Source: Xanthomonas maliensis (GTDB lineage: Bacteria; Pseudomonadota; Gammaproteobacteria; Xanthomonadales; Xanthomonadaceae). From it: a stretch of 64,000 nucleotides of DNA. Shown one piece after another: positions 25,112 through 34,000 of this stretch (position 1 is its first letter; each line of letters begins with the position of its first letter). The stretch lies in the NCBI RefSeq assembly GCF_009192945.1, contig NZ_NSET01000021.1, positions 124,001 to 188,000 on the forward strand, read 5' to 3'. The position numbers were made by a program, and so were the translations under genes. The notes beneath the pieces were generated by a model. It was given only the letters and a program-made list of their open reading frames with translations, searched no databases and was not told where the DNA came from.

Positions 25112-26724
25112 AACAGGGCTTTCGCCAGTCGATGGCCTGGCTGCATACCTGGACCGGCCTGCTGGTCGGCTGGGTGCTGCTGTTGATCTTCATGGGCGGC
25201 ACGGCCAGCTACTACCGCGACGAGATCAGTCGCTGGATGCGCCCGGAGCTGCCCACCACCACGGTCAGTCAGCAGACCGCCTTGCGCAGTGCCGAGCGCT
25301 ACCTGCAGACGCATGCCGCCGATGCGGTGAGCTGGAACATCACCCTGCCGGAGGCACGCAATCCGGTGCTGTCGATGTATTGGCAGAACCCTGCACCTGC
25401 GGCCGGTGCTGCGTGGGGTACGCGCGCAGCGTATGGCACGGCCATCGTCGATCCGGCCAACGGCGAGCCGATCGCCGCGCGCGACACGCTGGGCGGCGAG
25501 TTCTTCTACCGCCTGCATTTCGACCTGCATTACCTGCCAGTGGTGTGGGCACGCTACATCGTCGGCTTCTGCGCGATGTTCATGCTGGTGGCCATCATCA
25601 GTGGCGTGATCACCCACAAGAAAATCTTCAAGGACTTGTTCACCTTCCGCCCCGGCAAAGGCCTGCGCTCGTGGCTGGACTTCCACAATGTCAGCGCCGT
25701 CACCGCCCTGCCCTACCACGCGATGATCACCTACACCGGCATCGTGACCTTGATGTTCATGTACCTGCCATGGGGCATCAAGGCGCAGTACCCCGATGGC
25801 GAGATGCACTTCTACGAAGAGGCGGCCAATCGCGTTGCCGACACGCGCGCAGCGGCCGGCACGCCCGCGCGAATGCTGCCACTGGAGCAATTCGTCGAAC
25901 GCGCACGCAACGATCTGCGTGGCGGGCAGATCGGGGGAGTGGCAGTCAGCGCCCCCAACGATGCGCACGCTGCGGTGGCAGTGATCCAGCGCGCCGACGC
26001 GTTATCGGTCGATGCGCCGTCGCTGCTTTACGACGCGGTCAGTGGCCAACGCCTGCAACGCAGCGGCGCACCGGGAGCGGCCAGCCAGACCCGCGGGGTC
26101 ATGGTGGGCCTGCATGTGGCGCACTTCGCTGGCGGCGGCCTGCGCCTGCTGTTCTTCGGTTCCGGCCTGCTCGGCTGCCTGATGGTGGCCAGTGGCGTGG
26201 TCATGTGGGCGGTGAAGGAGCGTCCCCGGCACTTGAAGGCCGGGCGCATCGGCTTTGGGCTGCGCTTGGTCGACGCGCTCAACATCGGCACCGTCGCCGG
26301 CCTGCCGATCGCGTTTGCCAGCTTCTTCTGGGCCAATCGCCTGCTGCCGATCGCGTTGCCGGAGCGTGCGGCGATGGAAGCGCATCTGTTCTTCGTTGCC
26401 TGGGGCGGCGCGCTGCTGGCCGCCTTCGTCTGGCCGCGGCGAGCGATGTGGAGTTGGCAGCTGTATCTGGGCGCGGCCTTGTTCGCGCTGGTCCCGTTGC
26501 TCAACGCTGCGACCACCTCGATCCATCTGGGCACGACGCTGCCGGCAGGGCAATGGGCGCTGGCCGGCGTCGACCTGGTCTGCCTGGGCTTGGGCGTGTG
26601 CCTGGGCGTGGCCGGCTGGCGGCTGCACCGCTGGAAGGCCCCGCAACCGGCAGCCGCGCGGCGCGCGCGCGCAGCTGCCGCCGCCACTCCACCCGTCGAC
26701 CTGCCGGCACAGGAGGGCGCATGA
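25108..26724 (+). CDS. PepSY-associated transmembrane protein (iron uptake type)
   Basis: 538 residues with a first helix at about 12-33, a periplasmic PepSY-like region with SAERYLQTHA, then a further helix around 155-175 and a cluster in the C-terminal third. HLPVVWARYIVGFCAMFM and HFDLHYLP are typical of this family, several members of which act as ferric-siderophore reductases (the FsqB/PiuB group); conserved histidines in the helices could bind haem. It starts at GTG 25108 with GGAG six bases upstream, overlapping the DUF3649 stop. The long Ala/Arg-rich tail is cytoplasmic. Confidence 0.85.
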   Translation: MKQGFRQSMAWLHTWTGLLVGWVLLLIFMGGTASYYRDEISRWMRPELPTTTVSQQTALRSAERYLQTHAADAVSWNITLPEARNPVLSMYWQNPAPAAGAAWGTRAAYGTAIVDPANGEPIAARDTLGGEFFYRLHFDLHYLPVVWARYIVGFCAMFMLVAIISGVITHKKIFKDLFTFRPGKGLRSWLDFHNVSAVTALPYHAMITYTGIVTLMFMYLPWGIKAQYPDGEMHFYEEAANRVADTRAAAGTPARMLPLEQFVERARNDLRGGQIGGVAVSAPNDAHAAVAVIQRADALSVDAPSLLYDAVSGQRLQRSGAPGAASQTRGVMVGLHVAHFAGGGLRLLFFGSGLLGCLMVASGVVMWAVKERPRHLKAGRIGFGLRLVDALNIGTVAGLPIAFASFFWANRLLPIALPERAAMEAHLFFVAWGGALLAAFVWPRRAMWSWQLYLGAALFALVPLLNAATTSIHLGTTLPAGQWALAGVDLVCLGLGVCLGVAGWRLHRWKAPQPAAARRARAAAAATPPVDLPAQEGA

Positions 26725-27056
26725 ACGCGCTACCGGTCTTGGCATTGAATTTTTCCGCCCTGGTCGCGTTGTGCCTGGCGATGGACAAGCACCATGTGGA
26801 GGTCCGCGCACGCACACCGACGACCGCCGGCGCCAAGCGATTGCGGGCGCTGGGTTGGCTGGTGTTGTTGCTCGCCTTCGCCCTGGCTGTCCACGCGCAA
26901 GGCTGGGGGATCGGCAGCCTGCTGTGGCTGGGAACGCTGACCGCCACCGCGGCGTTGCTGGCGCTGTGGTTGCTGCCGTATCGGCGCAGGCTGATCGTGC
27001 CGGCAGCCGTCGCCGCACCGCTGCTGGCGGCGGTCACCACGCTGCTGTTGCGCTGA
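26721..27056 (+). CDS. DUF3325 membrane protein
   Basis: 111 residues with three to four hydrophobic segments and a short charged loop near residues 20-45 (MDKHHVEVRARTP). It matches the DUF3325 family that regularly ends DUF3649-PepSY clusters. It begins in an ATGA overlap with the PepSY gene and probably forms a membrane complex with it. The product has no known activity of its own. Confidence 0.8.
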   Translation: MNALPVLALNFSALVALCLAMDKHHVEVRARTPTTAGAKRLRALGWLVLLLAFALAVHAQGWGIGSLLWLGTLTATAALLALWLLPYRRRLIVPAAVAAPLLAAVTTLLLR

Positions 27057-27075
27057 GCCACGCGGTCGCAGCGCC

Positions 27076-27603
27076 CTACGGCGCCTGCGGAGGAACCTCC
27101 CAGCTCCGGCCGTCGCGTGGCAGCCGACCATCGTCGAGCACCTGCAGCACGCGTTCGGGCGGCACCCTGTCCAGGAACAGCGCCACATTGACGCCACCGG
27201 CCAGCGCCACGCTGGGAAAGATCACGCCAGGGATATCGGCCTCGCGCAGCAGGTCGCCCAACACCCAACTGACCGGCTCGACCTTGTTGACCAGCGCCTT
27301 GCGCCAATCCTCGGCCCAGTCGGCCCACAGCGGGTCCCAGTCGGCATCGAGCAGCCGCAGATCGGCCAGCGCCGGCAACTGCGCGGCATAGGTCACCAGG
27401 GTGAACGGCGGCAGGAACGGTGCCGCTTGCCCATATTCGGCGGCGGCGGTTTGCAGCTCCATCGCAAGGTAAAGGGCAGGTTGTCCAAAGCGATTGAAGC
27501 GCCCGCCCGAGCGCGCCGCACCGGCACCGCTCAGCGGCTCGGCGGCCCAACGCGGGGTGAAGGCGCGATACAGCGTGCACGCGGCCGGGGCGCTCAGCCT
27601 CAA
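27076..27603 (-). CDS. RES-domain toxin
   Basis: 175-residue RES-family protein. The invariant residues appear in order: Arg in TLYRAF (Arg13), the GGRFN turn, a tyrosine and glutamate in ALYLAMELQ, and serine in VIFPSVA. RES toxins such as MbcT and P. putida Res degrade NAD+. The start is a TTG whose last two bases form the first two of the antitoxin's TGA stop (TTGA), giving translational coupling. Together with the upstream gene it forms a typical Xre-RES toxin-antitoxin pair. The end abuts the DUF3325 gene convergently. Confidence 0.88.
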   Translation of the reverse strand: MRLSAPAACTLYRAFTPRWAAEPLSGAGAARSGGRFNRFGQPALYLAMELQTAAAEYGQAAPFLPPFTLVTYAAQLPALADLRLLDADWDPLWADWAEDWRKALVNKVEPVSWVLGDLLREADIPGVIFPSVALAGGVNVALFLDRVPPERVLQVLDDGRLPRDGRSWEVPPQAP

Positions 27604-27974
27604 CCAGCGGCTCCCGCAGCCACGGTGCGCAGATAGGTCAAGGCGTCGTCGGTACGGCCCTGCTTGACGACTTCCAGCAAGGTGGCGAATTCGAACGCGG
27701 GAATCGGCGTGTTCTTGAGATGGAAGACCAGCTGGCGCTCGTCCGGTTGAATCTGTGCCATGGCCACCAGCAAGCGCGATAGATTGCGCAGCAAGTCCTG
27801 CACGCGTGGACTCTCCGGATGCACTCGCAGACTATTGCGATGCACACCGGCCAGCTCGGCCAGTTCCTGTTGCGACAGGTCCAGCAAGCCGGCCATCGCG
27901 GTCGGCGACAGGATGGTCCGGCCAGGAACGCGTAGGCGCTCGGTCAAGGCCAGAGGATTGAGGACGGCAACCAT
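27600..27974 (-). CDS. Xre/MbcA/ParS-type antitoxin (DUF2384)
   Basis: 124-residue antitoxin of the Xre-RES type: an N-terminal helix-turn-helix region (LSQQELAELAGVHRNSLRVH) and a C-terminal toxin-binding part resembling DUF2384. GGGAG precedes the ATG at 27972-27974. A promoter with a perfect TATACT -10 box overlaps a repeat element just upstream, suggesting autoregulation. It is translated just ahead of the RES toxin. Confidence 0.85.
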   Translation of the reverse strand: MVAVLNPLALTERLRVPGRTILSPTAMAGLLDLSQQELAELAGVHRNSLRVHPESPRVQDLLRNLSRLLVAMAQIQPDERQLVFHLKNTPIPAFEFATLLEVVKQGRTDDALTYLRTVAAGAAG

Positions 27975-27992
27975 GTGCGGCTCCCTTGTTTT

Positions 27993-28008
27993 GCACAGTA
28001 TACGCACA
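27993..28008 (-). promoter_or_regulatory. Promoter/operator of the Xre-RES pair
   Basis: On the plus strand, two GCACA units (27993-27997 and 28004-28008) flank the palindrome GTATAC. Read on the minus strand this contains TATACT, a good -10 box, 24 bases before the antitoxin start. Such an arrangement fits Xre binding over its own promoter; this is inference. Confidence 0.5.
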
Positions 28009-28055
28009 TTAATCGGAAACAAGAACGCACAGCGCCAACCGGGGTCAGCCGCGAC

Positions 28056-28673
28056 TTAGCGTCCTTCGCTGGCGCCGACCGCGCGCAGGCAGAACCCGCA
28101 GATGGCCTCCACCAATTGATCGCCCTGCTGGCGATCGCCACGGCTGGGCGCGATCGGGCCGACCAGGGCCTCGGTAAAGGCACCAACGATGCAAGCAGCC
28201 GCCGCATCCAGCGGCTGCTCGGCGAACTCGCCGGTATCGACACCCTCGGCAAGCAGATTGCGGAACACCTCGCCAAACAGCCGTCGGCCGCGGATGCGCT
28301 CGGCATCGACCTCGCCCTCCACCGGTTCGGCGATGAAGGCGTAGGCCAACGCCGGGCCGGCCAGGGCACGCCGCACGAAGGTCGCGATCGCCAGCCGCAG
28401 GCGTGCGCTGGCACTGCCAGGCTGCTGCACGATAGCGCCCAACACGGTCAGCTCGTGCTGGACGGCCGCATTGAGAACTTCGACGAACAAGTCAGCTTTT
28501 GACGGAAAATGACGATAGATCTGCCCGGTGGACACCCCGGCAGCCGCCGCGACCGCGGTGATGGGAGCATTGCGGTAGCCGCCGGCGGCGATCAACCCGC
28601 GCGCCGCGCGCAGGATGCGCTCGCGATTGCCGGCCAGGCGTTCTTCCATCAGGGCGGAGCGTCGATAAGCCAT
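28056..28673 (-). CDS. TetR-family regulator, probably of the liu genes
   Basis: 205 residues. The N-terminal helix-turn-helix is ITAVAAAAGVSTGQIYRHFPSK (about 38-59), followed by an all-helical ligand domain. It is divergent from liuA across 130 bases, so it probably controls leucine/isovalerate breakdown. This differs from Pseudomonas, where the MerR-type LiuR does so. The ligand may be an acyl-CoA intermediate such as isovaleryl-CoA, as in other TetR regulators of acyl-CoA pathways; this is inference. The start is the ATG at 28671-28673. Confidence 0.82.
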   Translation of the reverse strand: MAYRRSALMEERLAGNRERILRAARGLIAAGGYRNAPITAVAAAAGVSTGQIYRHFPSKADLFVEVLNAAVQHELTVLGAIVQQPGSASARLRLAIATFVRRALAGPALAYAFIAEPVEGEVDAERIRGRRLFGEVFRNLLAEGVDTGEFAEQPLDAAAACIVGAFTEALVGPIAPSRGDRQQGDQLVEAICGFCLRAVGASEGR

Positions 28674-28688
28674 AGGTGTGATTTGTAG

Positions 28689-28701
28689 TTCAATTTTTGA
28701 A
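28689..28701. promoter_or_regulatory. Candidate TetR operator between the regulator and liuA
   Basis: Perfect inverted repeat TTCAA-TTT-TTGAA in a very AT-rich patch, 15 bases before the regulator start. A nearby repeat of TAGTTCA (28686-28692 and 28705-28711) may extend the site. Confidence 0.45.
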
Positions 28702-28803
28702 TTTTAGTTCACTTTTTTTTCCAGGACCGCTACGCTGCGCACAACGCCGCGCGGTCACCACCGCCTCCCTCCGGCACGTCCCGCATCCTTGTGGAGTCGC
28801 TGT

Positions 28804-29967
28804 ATGCATGTGCCGTCCCTGAATTTCGAGCTGGGCGAGGAGATCGATCTGCTGCGCGAAAGCGTGGCGGCCTTCGCCAGCCACCATATCGCCCCGCTTG
28901 CCGAAGCGGCCGATCAGGACAACCAATTCCCTACCCCGTTGTGGCGCCAGCTCGGCGAACAAGGGCTGCTCGGGCTGACCGTCGAAGACACCTATGGCGG
29001 CAGCGGCATGGGTTACCTCGCCCATGTGGTGGCGATGGAGGAGATCTCCCGCGCCAGCGGCGCGATCGGTCTGTCCTACGGCGCCCACTCCAACCTGTGC
29101 CTCAACCAGTTGCGCAAGAATGCCAGCGATGCGCAGAAGCAGCGCTATCTGCCCAAACTGTGCAGCGGCGAGCACGTCGGCGCGCTGGCGATGAGCGAGA
29201 CCGGTTCCGGATCGGACGTGGTGTCGATGAAGTTGCGCGCCGAGACGCGCGGCGACCGCTACGTGCTCAACGGCAGCAAGATGTGGATCACCAATGGTCC
29301 CGATGCCGACGTCCTGGTGGTGTACGCCAAGACCGATCCGAGCGCCGGTGCCCGCGGCATCACCGCCTTCATCATCGAAAAAGGCATGGCCGGCTTTTCC
29401 ACCGCACAGAAGCTGGACAAGCTGGGCATGCGCGGCTCCAACACCTGCGAGCTGGTGTTCGACGAGTGCGAGGTACCGGCCGAGAACGTGCTGGGCGCGG
29501 TCAACGGCGGCGTACGCGTGCTGATGTCCGGGCTGGATTTCGAGCGCGTGGTACTGGCCGGTGGCCCGCTCGGGCTGATGTCCGCTGCCATGGACGTGGT
29601 GCTGCCCTACATCCATGAGCGCAAGCAGTTCGGCCAACCGATCGGCAGCTTCCAGCTGATGCAGGCCAAGCTGGCCGACATGTACGTGGGCCTCAATGCC
29701 TGCCGTGCCTACGTCTACGCCGTGGCGCGCTCCTGCGATGCCGGCCGCACCACCCGCCAGGACGCCGCTGGCGCCATTCTCTACGCTGCCGAGAAGGCCA
29801 CCTGGCTGACCGGCCAGGCGATCCAGATCCTGGGCGGCAACGGCTACATCAACGATTATCCCACCGGGCGCCTGTGGCGCGATGCCAAGCTGTACGAAAT
29901 CGGCGCCGGCACCTCGGAGATCCGCCGCATGCTGATCGGCCGCGAGCTGTTCGAACGCACCGCCTGA
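28804..29967 (+). CDS. liuA: Isovaleryl-CoA dehydrogenase
   Basis: 387-residue acyl-CoA dehydrogenase. Landmarks are [33 protein letters not shown] (FAD/substrate region), and [15 protein letters not shown], which by analogy with human IVD likely holds the catalytic glutamate. [20 protein letters not shown] closes the protein. It converts isovaleryl-CoA to 3-methylcrotonyl-CoA in leucine breakdown. The start is the ATG at 28804 ([13 protein letters not shown]). It leads the liu operon; liuB follows after ten bases. Short/branched acyl-CoA dehydrogenase is the alternative, but the carboxylase neighbours favour isovaleryl-CoA. Confidence 0.93.
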   Translation: MHVPSLNFELGEEIDLLRESVAAFASHHIAPLAEAADQDNQFPTPLWRQLGEQGLLGLTVEDTYGGSGMGYLAHVVAMEEISRASGAIGLSYGAHSNLCLNQLRKNASDAQKQRYLPKLCSGEHVGALAMSETGSGSDVVSMKLRAETRGDRYVLNGSKMWITNGPDADVLVVYAKTDPSAGARGITAFIIEKGMAGFSTAQKLDKLGMRGSNTCELVFDECEVPAENVLGAVNGGVRVLMSGLDFERVVLAGGPLGLMSAAMDVVLPYIHERKQFGQPIGSFQLMQAKLADMYVGLNACRAYVYAVARSCDAGRTTRQDAAGAILYAAEKATWLTGQAIQILGGNGYINDYPTGRLWRDAKLYEIGAGTSEIRRMLIGRELFERTA

Positions 29968-29977
29968 CGGAGGTCCC

Positions 29978-31588
29978 ATGAGCGTGATCACCAGCCAGCT
30001 GCAGGTCGGCAGCGACAGCTTCCAGCACAACGCCGCCGCATTGCGCACCGTCGTGGAGGATTTGCGCCGCACGCTGGCGCAGACCGCGCTCGGCGGCAGC
30101 GAGGCCGCGCGTGCCAAACACACCGCGCGCGGCAAGCTGCTGGCGCGCGAGCGCATCGACGCACTGCTGGATCCAGGCAGTGCACTGCTGGAAATCGCCG
30201 CACTGGCAGCACATGGCATGTACGACGATCAGGTCCCCTGTGCCGGCGTGGTGGCTGGCATCGGCCGGGTGAGCGGCGTCGAATGCGTGATCGTGGCCAA
30301 CGACGCCACCGTCAAGGGCGGCACCTACTATCCGATGACGGTCAAGAAACATCTGCGCGCGCAGGAGATCGCCCAGCAGAACCGCCTGCCCTGCATCTAC
30401 CTGGTCGACTCCGGTGGCGCCTTCCTGCCGCTGCAGGACGAGGTGTTTCCCGATCGCGACCATTTCGGGCGGATCTTCTACAACCAGGCCACGCTGTCGG
30501 CGCAGGGCATTCCGCAGATCGCCTGCGTCATGGGGTCGTGCACGGCCGGCGGCGCGTATGTCCCGGCGATGAGCGACGAGACGGTGATCGTCCGCGAGCA
30601 GGGCACCATCTTTCTCGGCGGCCCGCCGCTGGTGAAGGCGGCGACCGGCGAGGAAGTCAGTGCGGAGGAGTTGGGCGGCGCCGATGTGCACACGCGTATT
30701 TCCGGCGTTGCCGATCACTTCGCCGAGAACGACCTGCAGGCGCTGGCGCGCGTTCGCGCCATCGTCGCCAACCTCAACTGGCGCAAGCCCGCCGCTCCGC
30801 TGGCGGTGCGCGCACCATTGCCGCCGCGCTATGCAGCCGAAGAACTGTACGGCGTGATTCCCGCCGATACGCGCAAGCCGTTCGACGTGCGCGAGGTGAT
30901 CGCCCGCATCGTCGACGATTCGCGCCTGGACGAGTTCAAACCACGCTACGGCAGCACCCTGGTCACTGGCTTCGCCCACCTGCATGGCTACCCGGTCGGC
31001 ATCGTCGCCAACAACGGCATCCTGTTCTCCGAATCGGCGCTCAAGGGGGCGCACTTCATCGAGCTGTGCAGCCAGCGCGGCATTCCGCTGGTGTTCCTGC
31101 AGAACATCACCGGCTTCATGGTCGGTCGCAAGTACGAACACGGCGGCATCGCCAAGGATGGCGCCAAGTTGGTGATGGCGGTGGCCTGCGCGCAGGTGCC
31201 CAAGTTCACCGTGGTGATCGGCGGCTCATTCGGTGCCGGCAACTACGGCATGTGCGGTCGCGCCTATTCGCCGAATTTCCTGTGGATGTGGCCGAACGCG
31301 CGCATCGGCGTGATGGGCGGAGAGCAGGCGGCAAGCGTGCTGGCCACGGTGCGCCGCGACGGCATCCAGGCCAAGGGCGGCGGATGGTCGGCGGAGGAGG
31401 AGGACGCCTTCAAGGCGCCCATCCGCGAACAGTTCGAACAGCAAGGCCACCCTTACTACGCCAGCGCACGGCTATGGGACGACGGCGTCATCGACCCGGC
31501 CGACACCCGGCGCGTGCTGGCCCTGGGCTTGTCGGCTGCCTTGAATGCGCCGATCGCAGCCACGCGCTTCGGCGTGTTCCGGATGTGA
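29978..31588 (+). CDS. liuB: 3-methylcrotonyl-CoA carboxylase, carboxyltransferase (beta) subunit
   Basis: 536-residue carboxyltransferase with two crotonase-like halves. The N half has [19 protein letters not shown] and [18 protein letters not shown]; the C half has [24 protein letters not shown] and [24 protein letters not shown]. These are standard for the methylcrotonyl/geranyl-CoA carboxylase beta type. It moves the carboxyl group from biotin to 3-methylcrotonyl-CoA. GGAGG precedes the ATG. The biotin-bearing partner is liuD, 285 bases downstream; the hydratase liuC that usually sits between is missing. Confidence 0.93.
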   Translation: MSVITSQLQVGSDSFQHNAAALRTVVEDLRRTLAQTALGGSEAARAKHTARGKLLARERIDALLDPGSALLEIAALAAHGMYDDQVPCAGVVAGIGRVSGVECVIVANDATVKGGTYYPMTVKKHLRAQEIAQQNRLPCIYLVDSGGAFLPLQDEVFPDRDHFGRIFYNQATLSAQGIPQIACVMGSCTAGGAYVPAMSDETVIVREQGTIFLGGPPLVKAATGEEVSAEELGGADVHTRISGVADHFAENDLQALARVRAIVANLNWRKPAAPLAVRAPLPPRYAAEELYGVIPADTRKPFDVREVIARIVDDSRLDEFKPRYGSTLVTGFAHLHGYPVGIVANNGILFSESALKGAHFIELCSQRGIPLVFLQNITGFMVGRKYEHGGIAKDGAKLVMAVACAQVPKFTVVIGGSFGAGNYGMCGRAYSPNFLWMWPNARIGVMGGEQAASVLATVRRDGIQAKGGGWSAEEEDAFKAPIREQFEQQGHPYYASARLWDDGVIDPADTRRVLALGLSAALNAPIAATRFGVFRM

Positions 31589-31873
31589 GGCGATGGAGCC
31601 CGCACGCAGGCCGGCTTGCTTCTGCGCGCGCAGTGTGCGGCTTGCCGCCGTCGCAACCCACCGCCACGACGGCTGCGCGTCGATTGCGGCCGCCGGTTCA
31701 TCGGCGCGCGCCTGCGACCAGCGGCTGATACGTCGGCAGCGCGCCGGTAGAAGCCAAGCATTCCAGCACGCCACACCGGCACACGCTTTAGTCGCGACAC
31801 CGACCTTCCCGACCCGCCGACCGACCGGTCGCCAGATCATCCGCCATTGCGGCGACTTGCCGAGATCCTGCTC
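31589..31873 (+). other. Spacer between liuB and liuD
   Basis: 285 bases with no credible gene. It is too short for a 260-residue hydratase and shows no recognisable fragment of one. Open frames here are Arg/Ala-rich shadows. A promoter for liuD may lie here, but none was identified. Confidence 0.55.
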
Positions 31874-33901
31874 ATGACCGCGCATGCTTCCACCGGCTCC
31901 AGCGACCCGCGCTACTTCGCCAAGGTGCTGATCGCCAATCGGGGCGAGATCGCCTGCCGCGTCATCGCCACCTGCCGCAAGCTGGGCATCGCCACGGTGG
32001 CGGTGTACTCGGATGCGGACCGCGATGCGCGCCACGTGCGGCTGGCCGACGAAGCCGTGCACATTGGCGCCTCGCCTGCACAGCAGAGCTATTTGCGCGC
32101 CGAGGCGATCCTGGCTGCCGCGCGCGCCACCGGCGCGCAGGCCATCCATCCTGGCTATGGCTTTCTGTCGGAAAACGCCGACTTCGCTGAGGCCTGCGCG
32201 CAGGCCGGGGTCGTGTTCATCGGACCACCGCCGGCGGCGATTCGCGCCATGGGCGACAAGAGCGCAGCCAAGGCACTGATGCAGCAGGCCGGCGTCCCGC
32301 TGACGCCGGGCTACCACGGTCACGAACAGGCGCCGGCGCATCTGCGCGCGCAGGCCGATGCAATCGGCTATCCGGTGTTGATCAAGGCCAGTGCCGGCGG
32401 CGGCGGCAAGGGCATGCGCCGGGTCGATGCCGGCGAGGCGTTCGAGGAGGCCCTGGCCAGCTGCCAGCGCGAGGCGCAGTCGGCGTTCGGCAACGCACAC
32501 GTGCTGGTGGAGAAATACGTCGAACGTCCGCGTCATATCGAGATTCAGGTGTTCGGCGATACCCATGGCGAGGTGGTGTATCTGTTCGAGCGCGACTGCT
32601 CGGTGCAGCGACGCCATCAAAAGGTGCTGGAGGAAGCGCCCGCCCCAGGCATGAGCCAAGCACGACGCGCGGCCATGGGCCAGGCCGCGGTCGATGCCGC
32701 ACGTGCGGTCGGCTACGTCGGCGCGGGCACGGTGGAATTCATCGTCGGCCCAGACGGCGGGTTCTATTTCATGGAAATGAACACCCGGCTGCAGGTCGAG
32801 CACCCGGTCACCGAACTGATCACCGGCACCGACCTGGTCGAGTGGCAGCTCCGGGTGGCGGCTGGCTTGGCCCTACCCTGCGCGCAGCAGGATCTGCAGA
32901 TCCACGGTCATGCCATCGAAGCGCGTCTGTATGCCGAGGACGCCGATCGTGGCTTCCTGCCCTCGATCGGCAGCTTGCGCCAGCTGCAGTTGCCCAACGA
33001 GAGCCGGCATGTCCGCGTCGATGCCGGCGTCGCGCAGGGCGACACCATCAGCCATTACTACGATCCGATGATCGCCAAGTTGATCGTGTGGGATCACGAC
33101 CGCTCCGCTGCGCTGGCGCGGATGCGCGCCGCATTGGCGCAGTTCCATGCAGTGGGCGTGACCACCAACGGGGCATTTCTGTCGCGGCTGGTCGCAACCG
33201 ATTCCTTCGCGTCCGCCAATCTGGACACCGCCCTGATCGAGCGCGAACACGCCGTCCTGTTTCCCGAAGCGCGCAGCCCCGACAGCGCATGGTGGTGCCT
33301 GGCGGCGGTGTTGATTGCCGATGCATTGCCGGCGGCGGCAGTTGATCCGGCCGATCCGTACTCGCCGTGGCAGCATCATGATGGGTGGCGCATCGGTGCG
33401 CATGCGGCGCAGCGGGTGATCCTGGAGGCAAACGGCGAGCGCCGCTCACTCGATGTGCGCCGACATGCCAATGACTGGCACGTCACCTCGGCAAGCGAAA
33501 CGCATACATTGCGCTACCACTTGCATGGCACAGCGCTGCGCGTGGAGATGGACGGCCGGCAATGGCACGCGCAGGCGTTACGCGATGACACCCTGCTGAC
33601 CCTGGTCGGCGAACGCCAACGCGCAGCCTTCCGACACCACGATGCGCTGCTGGAAGCCGATCAACCCGCGCAGGACCAGGGTGGGCTGACCGCGCCGATG
33701 CCAGGCCGGATCGTTTCGCTGGCCGCAGCGGTGGGTCAGCCAGTCGCCCGTGGACAGGCCCTGGTGGTACTGGAAGCGATGAAAATGGAGCACACCCTGC
33801 ATGCACCCAGCGATGGCACCGTGCAGGCGTACCTGGTGGCCGAAGGCGATCTGGTGGCCGACGGTGCGGCGCTGGTGGAATTTGTGTCCACCTCTGCGTA
33901 A
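31874..33901 (+). CDS. liuD: 3-methylcrotonyl-CoA carboxylase, biotin (alpha) subunit
   Basis: 675 residues. The N-terminal biotin carboxylase domain starts VLIANRGEIACRV; the ATP-grasp glycine loop is KASAGGGGKGMRRV and FMEMNTRLQVEHPVTE is the active-site block. The C-terminal BCCP domain carries the biotinyl lysine Lys637 in EAMKMEH. The middle segment (about 480-600) is the BT domain linking to the beta subunit. It carboxylates biotin with ATP and bicarbonate. The ATG at 31874 is 21 bases before the family start and has only a weak ribosome binding site. An acetyl/propionyl-CoA carboxylase alpha subunit is excluded mainly by the liuB neighbour. Confidence 0.92.
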   Translation: MTAHASTGSSDPRYFAKVLIANRGEIACRVIATCRKLGIATVAVYSDADRDARHVRLADEAVHIGASPAQQSYLRAEAILAAARATGAQAIHPGYGFLSENADFAEACAQAGVVFIGPPPAAIRAMGDKSAAKALMQQAGVPLTPGYHGHEQAPAHLRAQADAIGYPVLIKASAGGGGKGMRRVDAGEAFEEALASCQREAQSAFGNAHVLVEKYVERPRHIEIQVFGDTHGEVVYLFERDCSVQRRHQKVLEEAPAPGMSQARRAAMGQAAVDAARAVGYVGAGTVEFIVGPDGGFYFMEMNTRLQVEHPVTELITGTDLVEWQLRVAAGLALPCAQQDLQIHGHAIEARLYAEDADRGFLPSIGSLRQLQLPNESRHVRVDAGVAQGDTISHYYDPMIAKLIVWDHDRSAALARMRAALAQFHAVGVTTNGAFLSRLVATDSFASANLDTALIEREHAVLFPEARSPDSAWWCLAAVLIADALPAAAVDPADPYSPWQHHDGWRIGAHAAQRVILEANGERRSLDVRRHANDWHVTSASETHTLRYHLHGTALRVEMDGRQWHAQALRDDTLLTLVGERQRAAFRHHDALLEADQPAQDQGGLTAPMPGRIVSLAAAVGQPVARGQALVVLEAMKMEHTLHAPSDGTVQAYLVAEGDLVADGAALVEFVSTSA

Positions 33902-34000
33902 CGGCGCATGCGAGGGTGACCAACGGCACGTTCGCCTGCGCGCGTGCCGCCGTTAGCGTGGCACATCGGCCGGCCCGGCCGCATTGCCATCGGAGGCCCC

